From NCBI GenBank assembly GCA_017379955.1, contig JAFNVE010000164.1, positions 1 to 10,084 on the forward strand: a DNA stretch of 10,084 nt. Direction: 5' to 3'. This DNA is from Tidjanibacter sp. (GTDB lineage Bacteria > Bacteroidota > Bacteroidia > Bacteroidales > Rikenellaceae). Numbering within the stretch: the stretch's first letter is position 1; each line of letters opens with the position of its first letter. The notes under the pieces are model-generated. The model worked only from the letters and a program-made list of their open reading frames with translations, was not told where the DNA came from and made no database searches. A program made the position numbers and the translations under genes. This document shows positions 1-6,089 of this stretch, in pieces.

Positions 1-137
1 AGTTTGAAGGGCTCTTTGTACTCCTTTTTGATTTTGTATTCCTCAATCAATATCAAGTCATCACCTATGCGATGTGTGTCGGAAATCTCTGTGCGTGTGC
101 GGTTGCGCCACTCCAAATATGGTACTCTCTTCTCCAT
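1..137 (-). CDS. 5' end of an unrecognised protein, cut by the window edge
   Basis: An open frame on the minus strand begins at ATG 137 and runs off the left edge with no stop. The 45 visible residues begin MEKRVPYLEWRNRTRTEI and continue with a charged stretch containing LILIEEYKIKKEYKEPF. An in-frame ATG also lies at 158, but the promoter -7 box occupies 161-168, so transcription should begin at about 154-157 and ATG 137 is the better start. No signal peptide or membrane segment is visible. I do not recognise the family, and too little is present to propose a role. It is divergent from the 297-644 gene, and the two share an intergenic region carrying back-to-back promoters. The existence of a gene is supported by the promoter plus an open, non-repetitive frame. 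Confidence 0.6.
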   Translation of the reverse strand, partial: MEKRVPYLEWRNRTRTEISDTHRIGDDLILIEEYKIKKEYKEPFK

Positions 138-160
138 TGTCTTTTGCCTGGTTTTCATTT

Positions 161-191
161 CAAAAATAGAATAAAAGTGTCGAAATCCAAT
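161..191 (-). promoter_or_regulatory. Bacteroidota-type promoter for the leftward gene
   Basis: Read on the minus strand, TATTTTTG (161-168) matches the TAnnTTTG -7 consensus of the Bacteroidota primary sigma factor. An ATTG (188-191) sits 19 bases upstream, matching three of four bases of the TTTG -33 element. The site is 24 bases from ATG 137. Confidence 0.65.
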
Positions 192-254
192 AGAAATGCG
201 CCAAAATGGCTAAAACTGTGGAATATTAGTCCACTTTTTCCCAAGTTGTCCCGC

Positions 255-262
255 TACTTTTG
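255..262 (+). promoter_or_regulatory. -7 promoter box for the small repeat protein
   Basis: TACTTTTG fits TAnnTTTG exactly and lies 34 bases before ATG 297. No clear TTTG is present at the right distance upstream; only a T-rich run at 235-239 is near. The same octamer is used at both promoters before the receptor gene (795-802 and 927-934). Confidence 0.55.
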
Positions 263-296
263 CAGTGAAGATTTTACATTATTACATTGAATAATT

Positions 297-644
297 ATGA
301 AAAAGTGCATTATTACAACACTGCTTGTTTCACTCACAGGCGCAACTGCCGTGTGTGCAAGCAAAACAACTAACGAATTTGAGCAGGATAATATGAACGA
401 CAAGAAAGAGAATCTCTTTATCCGTAGCGAGAAAGCTATAGAGAGAGGCGTGGTCAAGGGCTACAAGGCAATCGAAAATGGAGTTGTAAAGGGTTATAAA
501 GGAATTGAAAATGGCGTTGTAAAGGGCTACAAAGCTATCGAAGATGCCTTTGTAGATACTTTCTTTACCGAGGATCCTCGCGTGAGCGCAGAGAGTGCGG
601 AGGTAAATGCAGAGAGTGTAGAGTCTGCCGAGATTGACGAGTAG
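297..644 (+). CDS. Small exported protein with four 11-residue amphipathic repeats
   Basis: The 115-residue product starts with a signal-peptide-like segment (MKK, then a hydrophobic stretch to about residue 20) with a plausible signal peptidase I site after VCA. The cysteine at 20 is preceded by AV, which is not a good lipobox, so I do not call it a lipoprotein. Residues 46-89 are four 11-residue units: KAIERGVVKGY, KAIENGVVKGY, KGIENGVVKGY and the diverged KAIEDAFVDTF. A Ser/Ala/Glu-rich acidic tail follows (residues 97-115). From memory, similar YKxIExGVVxGY repeats ending in FVDxF occur in many small proteins of gut bacteria with no assigned function. The 11-residue period fits an amphipathic helix lying on a membrane or a right-handed coiled coil; that is inference. 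ATG 297 fits the promoter at 255-262; an internal ATG at 393 would remove the signal peptide. The gene is monocistronic, ended by the terminator at 666-700. The function is unknown. Confidence 0.85.
   Translation: MKKCIITTLLVSLTGATAVCASKTTNEFEQDNMNDKKENLFIRSEKAIERGVVKGYKAIENGVVKGYKGIENGVVKGYKAIEDAFVDTFFTEDPRVSAESAEVNAESVESAEIDE
432..563 (+). repeat. Four tandem 33-base units encoding the 11-residue repeat
   Basis: The units lie at 432-464, 465-497, 498-530 and 531-563. The protein repeat is nearly perfect across the first three while the codons differ at several synonymous positions (for example GGC/GGA and AAG/AAA). This suggests selection on the protein sequence rather than very recent DNA duplication. 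The fourth unit keeps KAIE but diverges afterwards. Confidence 0.85.
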
Positions 645-665
645 TCTGTTATACTGTATAATTTG

Positions 666-700
666 AAAAGGTGTCCAGGATAGTGGGCACCTTTTTTTTT
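666..700 (+). terminator. Intrinsic terminator after the small repeat protein
   Basis: A seven-base-pair stem (670-676 with 685-691, one G-T pair) closes an eight-base loop and is followed by nine T (692-700). A-rich bases before the stem can extend it by pairing with the T run. It lies 22 bases after the stop codon. Confidence 0.88.
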
Positions 701-772
701 ATGGTTGTCTGTTACATTTTGTGGTGGTTAGTCGTCTATTATATATAGGTGTGATTTTTTCTGTTTTTAGTG

Positions 773-802
773 TTGCAAATAGAGAAATTTTATATACTTT
801 TG
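773..802 (+). promoter_or_regulatory. Upstream promoter of the receptor gene
   Basis: TTG at 773-775 (in TGTTG), a 19-base spacer, then TACTTTTG at 795-802. This matches the Bacteroidota consensus in both sequence and spacing. Transcription from here would give a leader of about 190 bases to ATG 999, running through the G tract and the second promoter. Confidence 0.65.
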
Positions 803-826
803 TGGTGTACTACCAAACTAATACAC

Positions 827-835
827 GGGGGGGGG
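827..835 (+). repeat. Run of nine G between two promoters
   Basis: Nine consecutive G stand in a very AT-rich region, just downstream of the expected start of the first promoter and about 69 bases before the -33 element of the second. A short inverted repeat (GTGTA 805-809, TACAC 822-826) abuts it. Such runs are prone to length change by slipped-strand replication; whether this one varies cannot be told from one sequence. The run length could also be an assembly artefact. Confidence 0.9.
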
Positions 836-903
836 TAAATTTTGAAGTCTGATTTTTCTTGCCGAGAGTTTGTGATGTGCTGCAAAAAATATTTTAGCAA
901 AAA

Positions 904-934
904 TTTGGAAATTAAGATTTTGTCTTTACTTTTG
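904..934 (+). promoter_or_regulatory. Proximal promoter of the receptor gene
   Basis: TTTG at 904-907, a 19-base spacer and TACTTTTG at 927-934 match the Bacteroidota primary-sigma promoter exactly. The expected transcription start, about 5-8 bases downstream, falls within the palindrome pair at 935-953 and leaves an AT-rich leader of some 55-60 bases before ATG 999. Confidence 0.8.
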
Positions 935-953
935 TGATATCAAAATGATATCA
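935..953. promoter_or_regulatory. Doubled palindrome TGATATCA, candidate operator
   Basis: Two perfect copies of the eight-base palindrome TGATATCA (935-942 and 946-953) are separated by AAA, so their centres are 11 bases apart, about one helical turn. The array begins directly after the -7 box and covers the expected transcription start. Position and symmetry suit a repressor site for a dimer pair; no regulator gene in the window identifies the protein. A role in mRNA stability or initiation is the alternative. Confidence 0.5.
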
Positions 954-998
954 TTGAAAACAAGATATTATTTTTAAACATTTATTAATAAACAAAAC

Positions 999-3437
999 AT
1001 GAAGATGAAGAGTTTTTTCAAGCAGATGATTTGTGTCGTTGTTGCTCTGTTGGCAACCTCGGCAGTTTGGGCGCAGGAGTCGACGGGCTCCAAATATGCC
1101 CTGAGCGGTAAAGTTGTTGATGAGGCTGGTGCGCCATTGGAGTTTGCCACCGTCTTGGCCTTTGCGGGCAGTGAGCAGGCAGGTGGCTGTATGACCGATG
1201 CAGAGGGTGTGTGGGAGTTGCAGCTTCCCGCAGGCGACTACCGAGTAGAGATTAGCTATGTGGGTTATAGTGTTGAGAGTGTTGAGGTGAGCCTCAGTGC
1301 GCCAATGGTGATGGAGGCGGTGGTTCTCAATGAGAGTCAGGAGATTGATGTTATCACTGTTTCGGCTCAGTTGTTGCGTCGCGAGGCCGACAGATTTATC
1401 CTCGATGTGGCCAATAATCCTACGGCCGCGGCGGGACAAACCACCTATGAGATGTTGCGTCGTGCGCCGGGTGTATGGGCAGATGACAACGGCATCACCA
1501 TCAACGGTCGCAGTGGTGTGATGGTTCAGATAGGGGAGCGCATTATCAACAATATGTCGGCTGAGGAGTTGGCAAACTACCTCCGCAGTATCCCTGCCGA
1601 CAATATCCAATCTATCGAGGTTATCCCCATTGCTGGTGCCGACTATGAGGCCTCCTTTTCTGGTGGTGTGATTAAAATCAACCTCAAACGCGCACGCAAT
1701 CAGGGTGTTGAGGGCTCTGTCGGTATGGTAGTCAACTTTGGACCTAAGGATTTTTATAATCTGCTGCCCTCGGCCCGCATCTCCTACAATCGGGATAAAC
1801 TCAACCTCTATGGCACTGCTACTATGGTGGCCCAGAAGGCTACAACCTATATTGAGAGTGTGACCGACTACGACAATGGTACCAAGATGAACTCGTTTGG
1901 CGATATTGGTGGTAAAGGTCGCCTTGGTCTAGGTCAGTTTGGTGCTATCTACTCGTTCGACGACAAGAATACTATCGGTGCAGAGGTGAACTATACCTCT
2001 TCGGCGACCAAGAACCATACTCTAAGCACCTCTTCGCTGTTGGGTGCTGGTACTCATCAGGTTAGTAACGATAGCGAGTATCAGGGACTCACATCGTATG
2101 ACAATATGGCGGCCACTTTTAACTATGTGCGTAACCTCGACCAGCTCGGCTCGACTTTCAAGATTATTGCCGACTACTCGACAAATGTGAATACCTCCAA
2201 TACCGACTACATCAATCGCCAACAGGTGGGTGCTATTGAGCAGGATTCTGTCTATCGCAATGTGACCGACCTCGACTATCGCATCTTTGCTCTCTCGGCA
2301 GCGTGGGATAAGCGTATGGCTAGTGGCTCGTCGCTGCGTGCAGGTGCGAAGATTACCGACAATAAGATTTATAGTTCCAACCTCTATACCGCATTGGATG
2401 AGACACTTATCCTTGGTGATGGTTGGATGGAACTCCCCGCGCTGAGTTCGACAACCGACTATCGTGAGCGCGTGGCTGCACTCTACTCTACCTATAATAC
2501 CCAACTTGGCAAGGTGGCTCTTTCGGCAGGTCTGCGTGGCGAATATACCTCGATGAAACCCCGCTACGAGGGCTTGGGGCAGGAGAGCGAGACCTTTGAG
2601 CGCAACTTCTTCAACCTCTTCCCCACACTCTCTATGAGTATGCCACTCAACGATTTTGGTAGCAATATCCTCTCGCTGACCGCCTCGCGCAAGGTTAGTT
2701 ATCCCTACTTTGGCTCTATGAATCCCCAGCGCACTCTTATCAGCGAGTATGCCGCCACAGAGGGCAATCCCGACCTGCGCCCCTCTTACACCACCTCATT
2801 TGCGTTGACTACTGTGCTTGGCTATCGTTATACTGTGAGTGTTGGTGCTGACTTCCAACGAGATGCAGTGCAGCAGGTGGCGATGGTTGACCCCGATTTT
2901 GAGAACACGATTCTCTACAAGCAGATGAACGTGGGCCACTATGAGCAGTATTATGCGATGGCTTCGGCTCCTGTGCAGGTGACAGGGTGGTGGTTGCTCA
3001 ACCCGACCGTTACGGTGATAAATATGGCTACCCGTATGACCGATGCTGACGCTACGCGACGCCTTTGGGTTGGTCAGGCACAACTTGTCAGCCAGATGAC
3101 GCTGCCCAAGAATTGGACTGTTGAGGCAACGGGTCTCTATGTGTCGGGTGTTATTCAGGCTAATCAGGAGGTGAAGAGTATCTGGATGGCACAGCTCGGC
3201 ATCAAGAAACAGATGTTTGATAAGAAACTTACCGCATCTGCCGACCTTGCTTTCTCCAATCCGCAGATAGTTATCTCGCGTGGCGAAGGCTTTGTGTCGA
3301 ATACCAAGCAGTGGTCGAACTCAACAAAGTGGTCGGCAACCTTCTCGCTTACCTATAATTTCCGTGCCGGCAAACAGTTCCGCTCGGTGACCGTAGAGAG
3401 TGGTGCGGCTGAGGAGAGGGCCCGTATGGGTAATTAA
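999..3437 (+). CDS. Outer-membrane beta-barrel protein of the TonB-dependent receptor type
   Basis: The 812-residue product has a signal peptide (residues 1-25, cleavage after VWA). A carboxypeptidase-regulatory-like domain follows (about 33-112), with the typical GKVVDEAGAPLEFATV start and YRVEISYVGY. A plug-like region (about 118-230) contains YEMLRRAPGVWADDNG, ITINGRSGV, SIPADNIQSIEVI and the closing GGVIKINLK. The remaining ~580 residues are rich in alternating aromatic/polar strands and turns, as in a barrel, with a late strand TFSLTYNF some 20 residues before the end. This layout fits the OMP_b-brl_3 family of TonB-dependent-receptor-like proteins, which sit in the outer membrane. No SusD-like lipoprotein, sigma or anti-sigma gene is adjacent, so no glycan-uptake locus can be claimed and the substrate is unknown. 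The start is ATG 999; ATG 1005 is a minor alternative. Two promoters, a G tract and a palindrome pair precede it, so its expression may be controlled or variable. It is transcribed alone. Confidence 0.88.
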   Translation: MKMKSFFKQMICVVVALLATSAVWAQESTGSKYALSGKVVDEAGAPLEFATVLAFAGSEQAGGCMTDAEGVWELQLPAGDYRVEISYVGYSVESVEVSLSAPMVMEAVVLNESQEIDVITVSAQLLRREADRFILDVANNPTAAAGQTTYEMLRRAPGVWADDNGITINGRSGVMVQIGERIINNMSAEELANYLRSIPADNIQSIEVIPIAGADYEASFSGGVIKINLKRARNQGVEGSVGMVVNFGPKDFYNLLPSARISYNRDKLNLYGTATMVAQKATTYIESVTDYDNGTKMNSFGDIGGKGRLGLGQFGAIYSFDDKNTIGAEVNYTSSATKNHTLSTSSLLGAGTHQVSNDSEYQGLTSYDNMAATFNYVRNLDQLGSTFKIIADYSTNVNTSNTDYINRQQVGAIEQDSVYRNVTDLDYRIFALSAAWDKRMASGSSLRAGAKITDNKIYSSNLYTALDETLILGDGWMELPALSSTTDYRERVAALYSTYNTQLGKVALSAGLRGEYTSMKPRYEGLGQESETFERNFFNLFPTLSMSMPLNDFGSNILSLTASRKVSYPYFGSMNPQRTLISEYAATEGNPDLRPSYTTSFALTTVLGYRYTVSVGADFQRDAVQQVAMVDPDFENTILYKQMNVGHYEQYYAMASAPVQVTGWWLLNPTVTVINMATRMTDADATRRLWVGQAQLVSQMTLPKNWTVEATGLYVSGVIQANQEVKSIWMAQLGIKKQMFDKKLTASADLAFSNPQIVISRGEGFVSNTKQWSNSTKWSATFSLTYNFRAGKQFRSVTVESGAAEERARMGN

Positions 3438-3556
3438 CAACTATTTTAATGCTATTTGGGCTCTTTTTACTCCCTATTCTCGTTACATAGTCCCGCTATG
3501 CGCCTCGAATTCGAACTAAAAATAGCCTCGAATACCGATTAAAATAGTGCTGTTAA
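3434..3556. repeat. ~123-base imperfect hairpin overlapping the receptor stop codon
   Basis: The outer arms TTAACA (3434-3439) and TGTTAA (3551-3556) pair, followed by ACTATTTTAAT (3440-3450) with ATTAAAATAGT (3538-3548), then weaker matches including TATT and TTTTTA stretches. The apex is a perfect stem CATAG (3486-3490) / CTATG (3496-3500) with loop TCCCG. The TAA stop of the receptor gene lies inside the left arm. The size and the apex resemble the element at 6090-6213. It looks like a dispersed ERIC-like palindromic repeat; no coding capacity is evident. Confidence 0.7.
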
Positions 3557-3569
3557 TAGGTGATAATAG

Positions 3570-3610
3570 AAAGGAGCGAATTTTTTTTGAAAAAATCGCT
3601 CCTTTTTTTT
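3570..3610 (+). terminator. Intrinsic terminator ending the receptor transcript
   Basis: GGAGCGA (3573-3579) pairs with TCGCTCC (3596-3602). The spacer is itself mostly T then A and can extend the stem inward. AAA before the stem and the run of eight T (3603-3610) complete a strong terminator. The end of the T run is also the -33 element of the tRNA promoter. Confidence 0.88.
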
Positions 3611-3638
3611 GGAGTATTAAAAAAATGCGCTACATTTG
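3608..3638 (+). promoter_or_regulatory. Promoter of tRNA-Gln
   Basis: TTTG at 3608-3611, a 19-base spacer and TACATTTG at 3631-3638 match the Bacteroidota consensus. It lies 26 bases before the mature tRNA 5' end. The TTTG is formed by the last bases of the upstream terminator's T run, so the two signals overlap. Confidence 0.75.
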
Positions 3639-3664
3639 CAGTGCTTTTCGAAAGATAAGCCGAT

Positions 3665-3735
3665 TGGGCTATGGTGTAATGGTAACACTACAGATTCTGG
3701 TCCTGTCATTCATGGTTCGAGTCCGTGTAGCCCAA
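3665..3735 (+). tRNA. tRNA-Gln, anticodon CTG
   Basis: The cloverleaf is complete. Acceptor stem TGGGCTA (3665-3671) pairs perfectly with TAGCCCA (3728-3734). The D stem is GTGT/ACAC, with loop AATGGTA. The anticodon arm is ACAGA, loop TTCTGGT, CCTGT, with anticodon CTG at 3697-3699. The T arm is CATGG, TTCGAGT, CCGTG. The discriminator is A3735 and CCA is not encoded, so it must be added after transcription. The U1-A72 end pair is typical of tRNA-Gln. One oddity: the innermost anticodon-stem pair (A3694 with C3702, tRNA positions 31 and 39) is an A-C mismatch. The gene has its own promoter and terminator, so it is a single-gene unit that reads the codon CAG. Confidence 0.93.
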
Positions 3736-3741
3736 CAATCG

Positions 3742-3774
3742 ACGGAACGCCTAAACAGCGTTCCGTTTTTTTTT
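3742..3774 (+). terminator. Intrinsic terminator of tRNA-Gln
   Basis: CGGAACGC (3743-3750) pairs perfectly with GCGTTCCG (3758-3765) around a seven-base loop, followed by nine T (3766-3774). It starts seven bases after the mature tRNA 3' end. Confidence 0.92.
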
Positions 3775-3782
3775 ATGCACTT

Positions 3783-3887
3783 TTCGCAGTGCTTGCCTTT
3801 GGCAGATGGATGTGCGCAGAGAGCCTGGCGCACATTTATTTACTCGCGCGCGCGTGACAAAATGCGCAGTTGGCAAGCATTTTGAAC
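3783..3887. repeat. Inverted-repeat region upstream of grpE
   Basis: TGCTTGCC (3790-3797) and GGCAAGCA (3872-3879) form outer arms, with partial pairing just outside them. Inside, ATGTGCGC (3810-3817) pairs with GCGCACAT (3828-3835) around a ten-base loop. A (CG)5 alternation lies at 3845-3854. No T run follows the inner hairpin, so it does not look like a terminator. Its role is unknown; it may be the remnant of a dispersed repeat. The right arm overlaps the possible grpE -35 element. Confidence 0.45.
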
Positions 3888-3897
3888 ATAATATAGT
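3870..3897 (+). promoter_or_regulatory. Possible grpE promoter, weak
   Basis: TTGGCA (3870-3875), a 16-base spacer and TATAGT (3892-3897) resemble a classical -35/-10 promoter. This is not the TAnnTTTG type used elsewhere in the window, and no such match is seen before grpE. No CIRCE element (the HrcA site) is visible either. Confidence 0.3.
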
Positions 3898-3918
3898 ATA
3901 GAGTAAACTGAAATAGAT

Positions 3919-4524
3919 ATGAAAAACAAGAAAGAGACCGAACAAACTATTGATAACGAGAAGTTTAGCACTGAGCAGGGCTTCGATGCAGGTGAGAATT
4001 ATCCCAACTGCGAGGGTGAGTCGTGTGACAATGTGGCAGATGATGATGCTCAGCAGACTGACAATTCGGCAGAGACTGACGCTCAGAGTAGTGTAGCAGC
4101 CGAGGTGGCAGAGTGGAAAGATAAATATCTCCGTCTGCAAGCTGAGTTCGACAACTACCGTAAGCGTACCCTCAAAGAGAAGATGGATTTGGTGGCTGCC
4201 GGTGGTGAGGATGTCATCAAGGAGATGCTCGGCGTGGTTGACGATATGGACCGTGCGCAGGCAAGTATGGCTGCATCGGACAATATTGACTCTATCCGCG
4301 AGGGTGTTGAGCTGATTGCCCGCAAACTCTCGGAGGTGATGCGTGCTAAGGGTGTGAGTGAGATTGAGGCGGTGGGTCTGCCCCTCGACACTGACCTGCA
4401 CGAGGCTATTGCTAAGTTCCCTGTTGAGGATGAGCGCAAGGGCTTGATTATCGATGTTGTTCAGAAGGGTTACAAATTGAAAGATAAGGTTATCCGCTAT
4501 GCAAAGGTTGTAGTGGGTGAATAG
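3919..4524 (+). CDS. grpE: GrpE, nucleotide exchange factor for DnaK
   Basis: GrpE releases ADP from the Hsp70 chaperone DnaK in the cytoplasm and so completes its folding cycle with DnaJ. The 201-residue product has a long acidic, low-complexity N-terminus (residues 1-60). A coiled-coil segment follows, with the family hallmark YLRLQAEFDNYRKRTLKEK (70-88), then DDMDRA (108-113). The C-terminal beta domain carries VGLPLDTDLHEAI (152-164) and the closing signature GYKLKDKVIRYAKVVV (184-199). Length is normal for the family. dnaJ follows 14 bases downstream on the same strand, a usual pairing; dnaK is not in the window. The start ATG 3919 gives the full acidic leader expected in this phylum. 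No heat-shock operator was recognised upstream. Confidence 0.96.
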   Translation: MKNKKETEQTIDNEKFSTEQGFDAGENYPNCEGESCDNVADDDAQQTDNSAETDAQSSVAAEVAEWKDKYLRLQAEFDNYRKRTLKEKMDLVAAGGEDVIKEMLGVVDDMDRAQASMAASDNIDSIREGVELIARKLSEVMRAKGVSEIEAVGLPLDTDLHEAIAKFPVEDERKGLIIDVVQKGYKLKDKVIRYAKVVVGE

Positions 4525-4538
4525 GCTAAGATACTATT

Positions 4539-5705
4539 ATGGCAAAGAGAGATTACTACGAGGTGCTTGGTGTTGAGCGTAATGCCAACGCTGACGAGAT
4601 AAAGAAGGCCTACCGCAAGGCGGCCATTCAATATCACCCCGACAAAAACCCGGGCAATGCAGAGGCCGAGGAGAAGTTCAAAGAGGCTGCTGAGGCATAC
4701 GATGTGCTGAGCAACCCCGACAAGCGTGCTCGCTACGACCAGTTTGGTCACGCAGGTATGGATGGTGGCGCAGCAGGTGGTGCTGGTGGCTTTGGCGGTG
4801 GCTTCTCGATGGATGATATCTTCCGCAACTTTGGCGATATTTTTGGGGGTCACTTTGGTGGCTTTGGCGGTTTTGGTGGCTTCGGAGGTCAGCAGGGCGG
4901 CCAGAGAGTCAATCGTGGCTCCGACCTGAGAGTTAAGGTGCGCCTTTCGTTGAAGGAGGTTGCTGAGGGTGCAGTGAAGAAACTCAAAATCAACAAGATG
5001 GTATCGTGCGACGAGTGCGGTGGCTCGGGAGCAAAGGATGCTCATTCGAAGGGTACTTGCCCCAATTGCAACGGCGCAGGCTATGTTACTGAGATTGTAA
5101 ATAGTTTCTTTGGCCGAGCACAGACCCAGCGTGTATGTCCCACTTGTGGTGGCGAGGGTAAGGTTATCACTTCGCCCTGCTCCAAGTGTCGTGGCGAGGG
5201 TATCGTGCGTGGCGAGGAGGTGATTGAGATTAATATCCCCGCCGGTGTAGGTGAGGGTATGCAACTCTCCGTCAGTGGTAAGGGTAATGCTGCTCGTCGT
5301 GGTGGTATTAATGGCGATTTGCTGGTAGTTATCGAGGAGGAGCACAACCCCGAACTCGTGCGCGATGGCAATGACCTGCTGCACAACCTCAAAATCCCAG
5401 TAACGACCGCTATTCTTGGTGGCGAGGCGGAGGTGCCCACTGTTGACTCGCGTGTACGCATCAAGATTGCCGAGGGTACTCAGCCCGGTAAGGTGTTGCG
5501 CTTGAAGGGTAAGGGTCTGCCCGATGTAAATGGCCGCGGTCGTGGCGATATTCTGGCAATTGTAGATGTGACAATCCCCACTAAACTTTCGCGTGAGGAG
5601 AAGAAGTTGCTCGAGAAACTTGCTGCACAGCCCTCGTTCCAGAAGGCGGAGACTCCGAAGGGAGAGCAGAACATTTTTGACAGAATGCGCAATTTCTTCG
5701 GATAG
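4539..5705 (+). CDS. dnaJ: DnaJ, Hsp40 co-chaperone
   Basis: DnaJ delivers unfolded proteins to DnaK and stimulates its ATPase activity. The 388-residue product has every domain of a type I Hsp40. The J domain is at 1-70, with the catalytic HPD at 33-35. A long Gly/Phe-rich linker spans about 71-121. The zinc domain has four CxxCxGxG motifs (cysteines 157/160, 174/177, 200/203 and 214/217), all intact. The two C-terminal substrate-binding beta domains follow, then a short tail ending RMRNFFG. It is 14 bases after grpE and must share its transcript. No terminator hairpin is visible after the stop; a promoter-like box for the next gene lies at 5712-5719. Confidence 0.98.
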   Translation: MAKRDYYEVLGVERNANADEIKKAYRKAAIQYHPDKNPGNAEAEEKFKEAAEAYDVLSNPDKRARYDQFGHAGMDGGAAGGAGGFGGGFSMDDIFRNFGDIFGGHFGGFGGFGGFGGQQGGQRVNRGSDLRVKVRLSLKEVAEGAVKKLKINKMVSCDECGGSGAKDAHSKGTCPNCNGAGYVTEIVNSFFGRAQTQRVCPTCGGEGKVITSPCSKCRGEGIVRGEEVIEINIPAGVGEGMQLSVSGKGNAARRGGINGDLLVVIEEEHNPELVRDGNDLLHNLKIPVTTAILGGEAEVPTVDSRVRIKIAEGTQPGKVLRLKGKGLPDVNGRGRGDILAIVDVTIPTKLSREEKKLLEKLAAQPSFQKAETPKGEQNIFDRMRNFFG

Positions 5706-5711
5706 AATTCG

Positions 5712-5719
5712 TATATTTG
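5712..5719 (+). promoter_or_regulatory. -7 promoter box before the small membrane protein
   Basis: TATATTTG matches TAnnTTTG, 35 bases before ATG 5754. No TTTG is found at the expected -33 position, which would fall inside the end of dnaJ. Read-through from grpE-dnaJ is therefore also likely. Confidence 0.45.
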
Positions 5720-5753
5720 TAGAAATTGTCGAACAGATAAAAGAGAGTTACTT

Positions 5754-6086
5754 ATGGCATTATTTGGAGGACACTATAATCGTAAGCCGAGGCAGTTTGA
5801 ATATCGCCCCCTCTATTACGATCCCGAGAAGGAGGAGCGTGAGCGCCGTCGTCGACTGATGAAGTTGCGCAAAGATATGGAAGATGCAGCGGAGTTGGAT
5901 GATGAGGCTCTGGAGCAAGAGGAGGAGCAGACTCGTGCGGGCGATATTATCCGTCGCAAGTTTGGTGCGGATAGAGAGTTCCGTGCCGAGATGGAGCGTC
6001 AGCGCAAACGCAAAAATATGCGTACTATTGCACTGATTTTTATCCTCTCGTTGGCGATGATTTGGATTTTGAATAATGCTATGTAG
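5754..6086 (+). CDS. Small charged protein with one C-terminal membrane helix
   Basis: The 110-residue product begins with a short Gly/Arg-containing segment and the motif RQFEYRPLYYDPEKEERERR (13-32). A long highly charged stretch follows (about 24-89) and is probably helical. A single hydrophobic helix (about 90-106, TIALIFILSLAMIWIL) ends four residues before the C-terminus. No signal peptide is visible, so the topology suggests a tail-anchored inner-membrane protein with its charged part in the cytoplasm; that is inference. From memory, small proteins starting with an EYRPxYYDPEKE-like motif recur near mutL and rhomboid genes in Bacteroidales, without assigned function. It is separated from mutL by a 318-base repeat-filled gap, so a joint transcript is uncertain. 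Confidence 0.85.
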   Translation: MALFGGHYNRKPRQFEYRPLYYDPEKEERERRRRLMKLRKDMEDAAELDDEALEQEEEQTRAGDIIRRKFGADREFRAEMERQRKRKNMRTIALIFILSLAMIWILNNAM

Positions 6087-6089
6087 GGC

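Noticed and set aside
72..290. 72-residue plus-strand frame
   Set aside because: It overlaps the minus-strand gene start and both divergent promoters, and has no signal or domain.
345..362. Lipoprotein signal in the small repeat protein
   Set aside because: The residues before Cys20 are T-A-V; a lipobox needs a small residue (G, A or S) directly before the cysteine.
254..457. 67-residue minus-strand frame
   Set aside because: It is antisense to the repeat protein, whose promoter, signal peptide, repeats and terminator all support the plus strand.
951..1610. 219-residue minus-strand frame over the receptor start
   Set aside because: It is antisense to the signal peptide and plug of the receptor and includes promoter DNA in its end; there are no recognisable motifs.
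999..3437. Polysaccharide utilisation locus (SusC/SusD pair)
   Set aside because: No SusD-like lipoprotein or glycan enzyme follows; the next gene is a tRNA. The protein fits the stand-alone beta-barrel family better than SusC.
3547..3885. 112-residue and 73-residue plus-strand frames
   Set aside because: They run through a terminator, a promoter, the tRNA gene and a second terminator, so they cannot be genes.
3962..3975. TTAGCACT, resembling half of the CIRCE heat-shock operator
   Set aside because: It is inside the grpE coding region, with no matching GAGTGCTAA nine bases on.
4497..5384. 295-residue minus-strand frame over dnaJ
   Set aside because: It is a shadow of dnaJ; the low-complexity Thr/Ala/Leu runs reflect the Gly/zinc-motif codons of the real gene.
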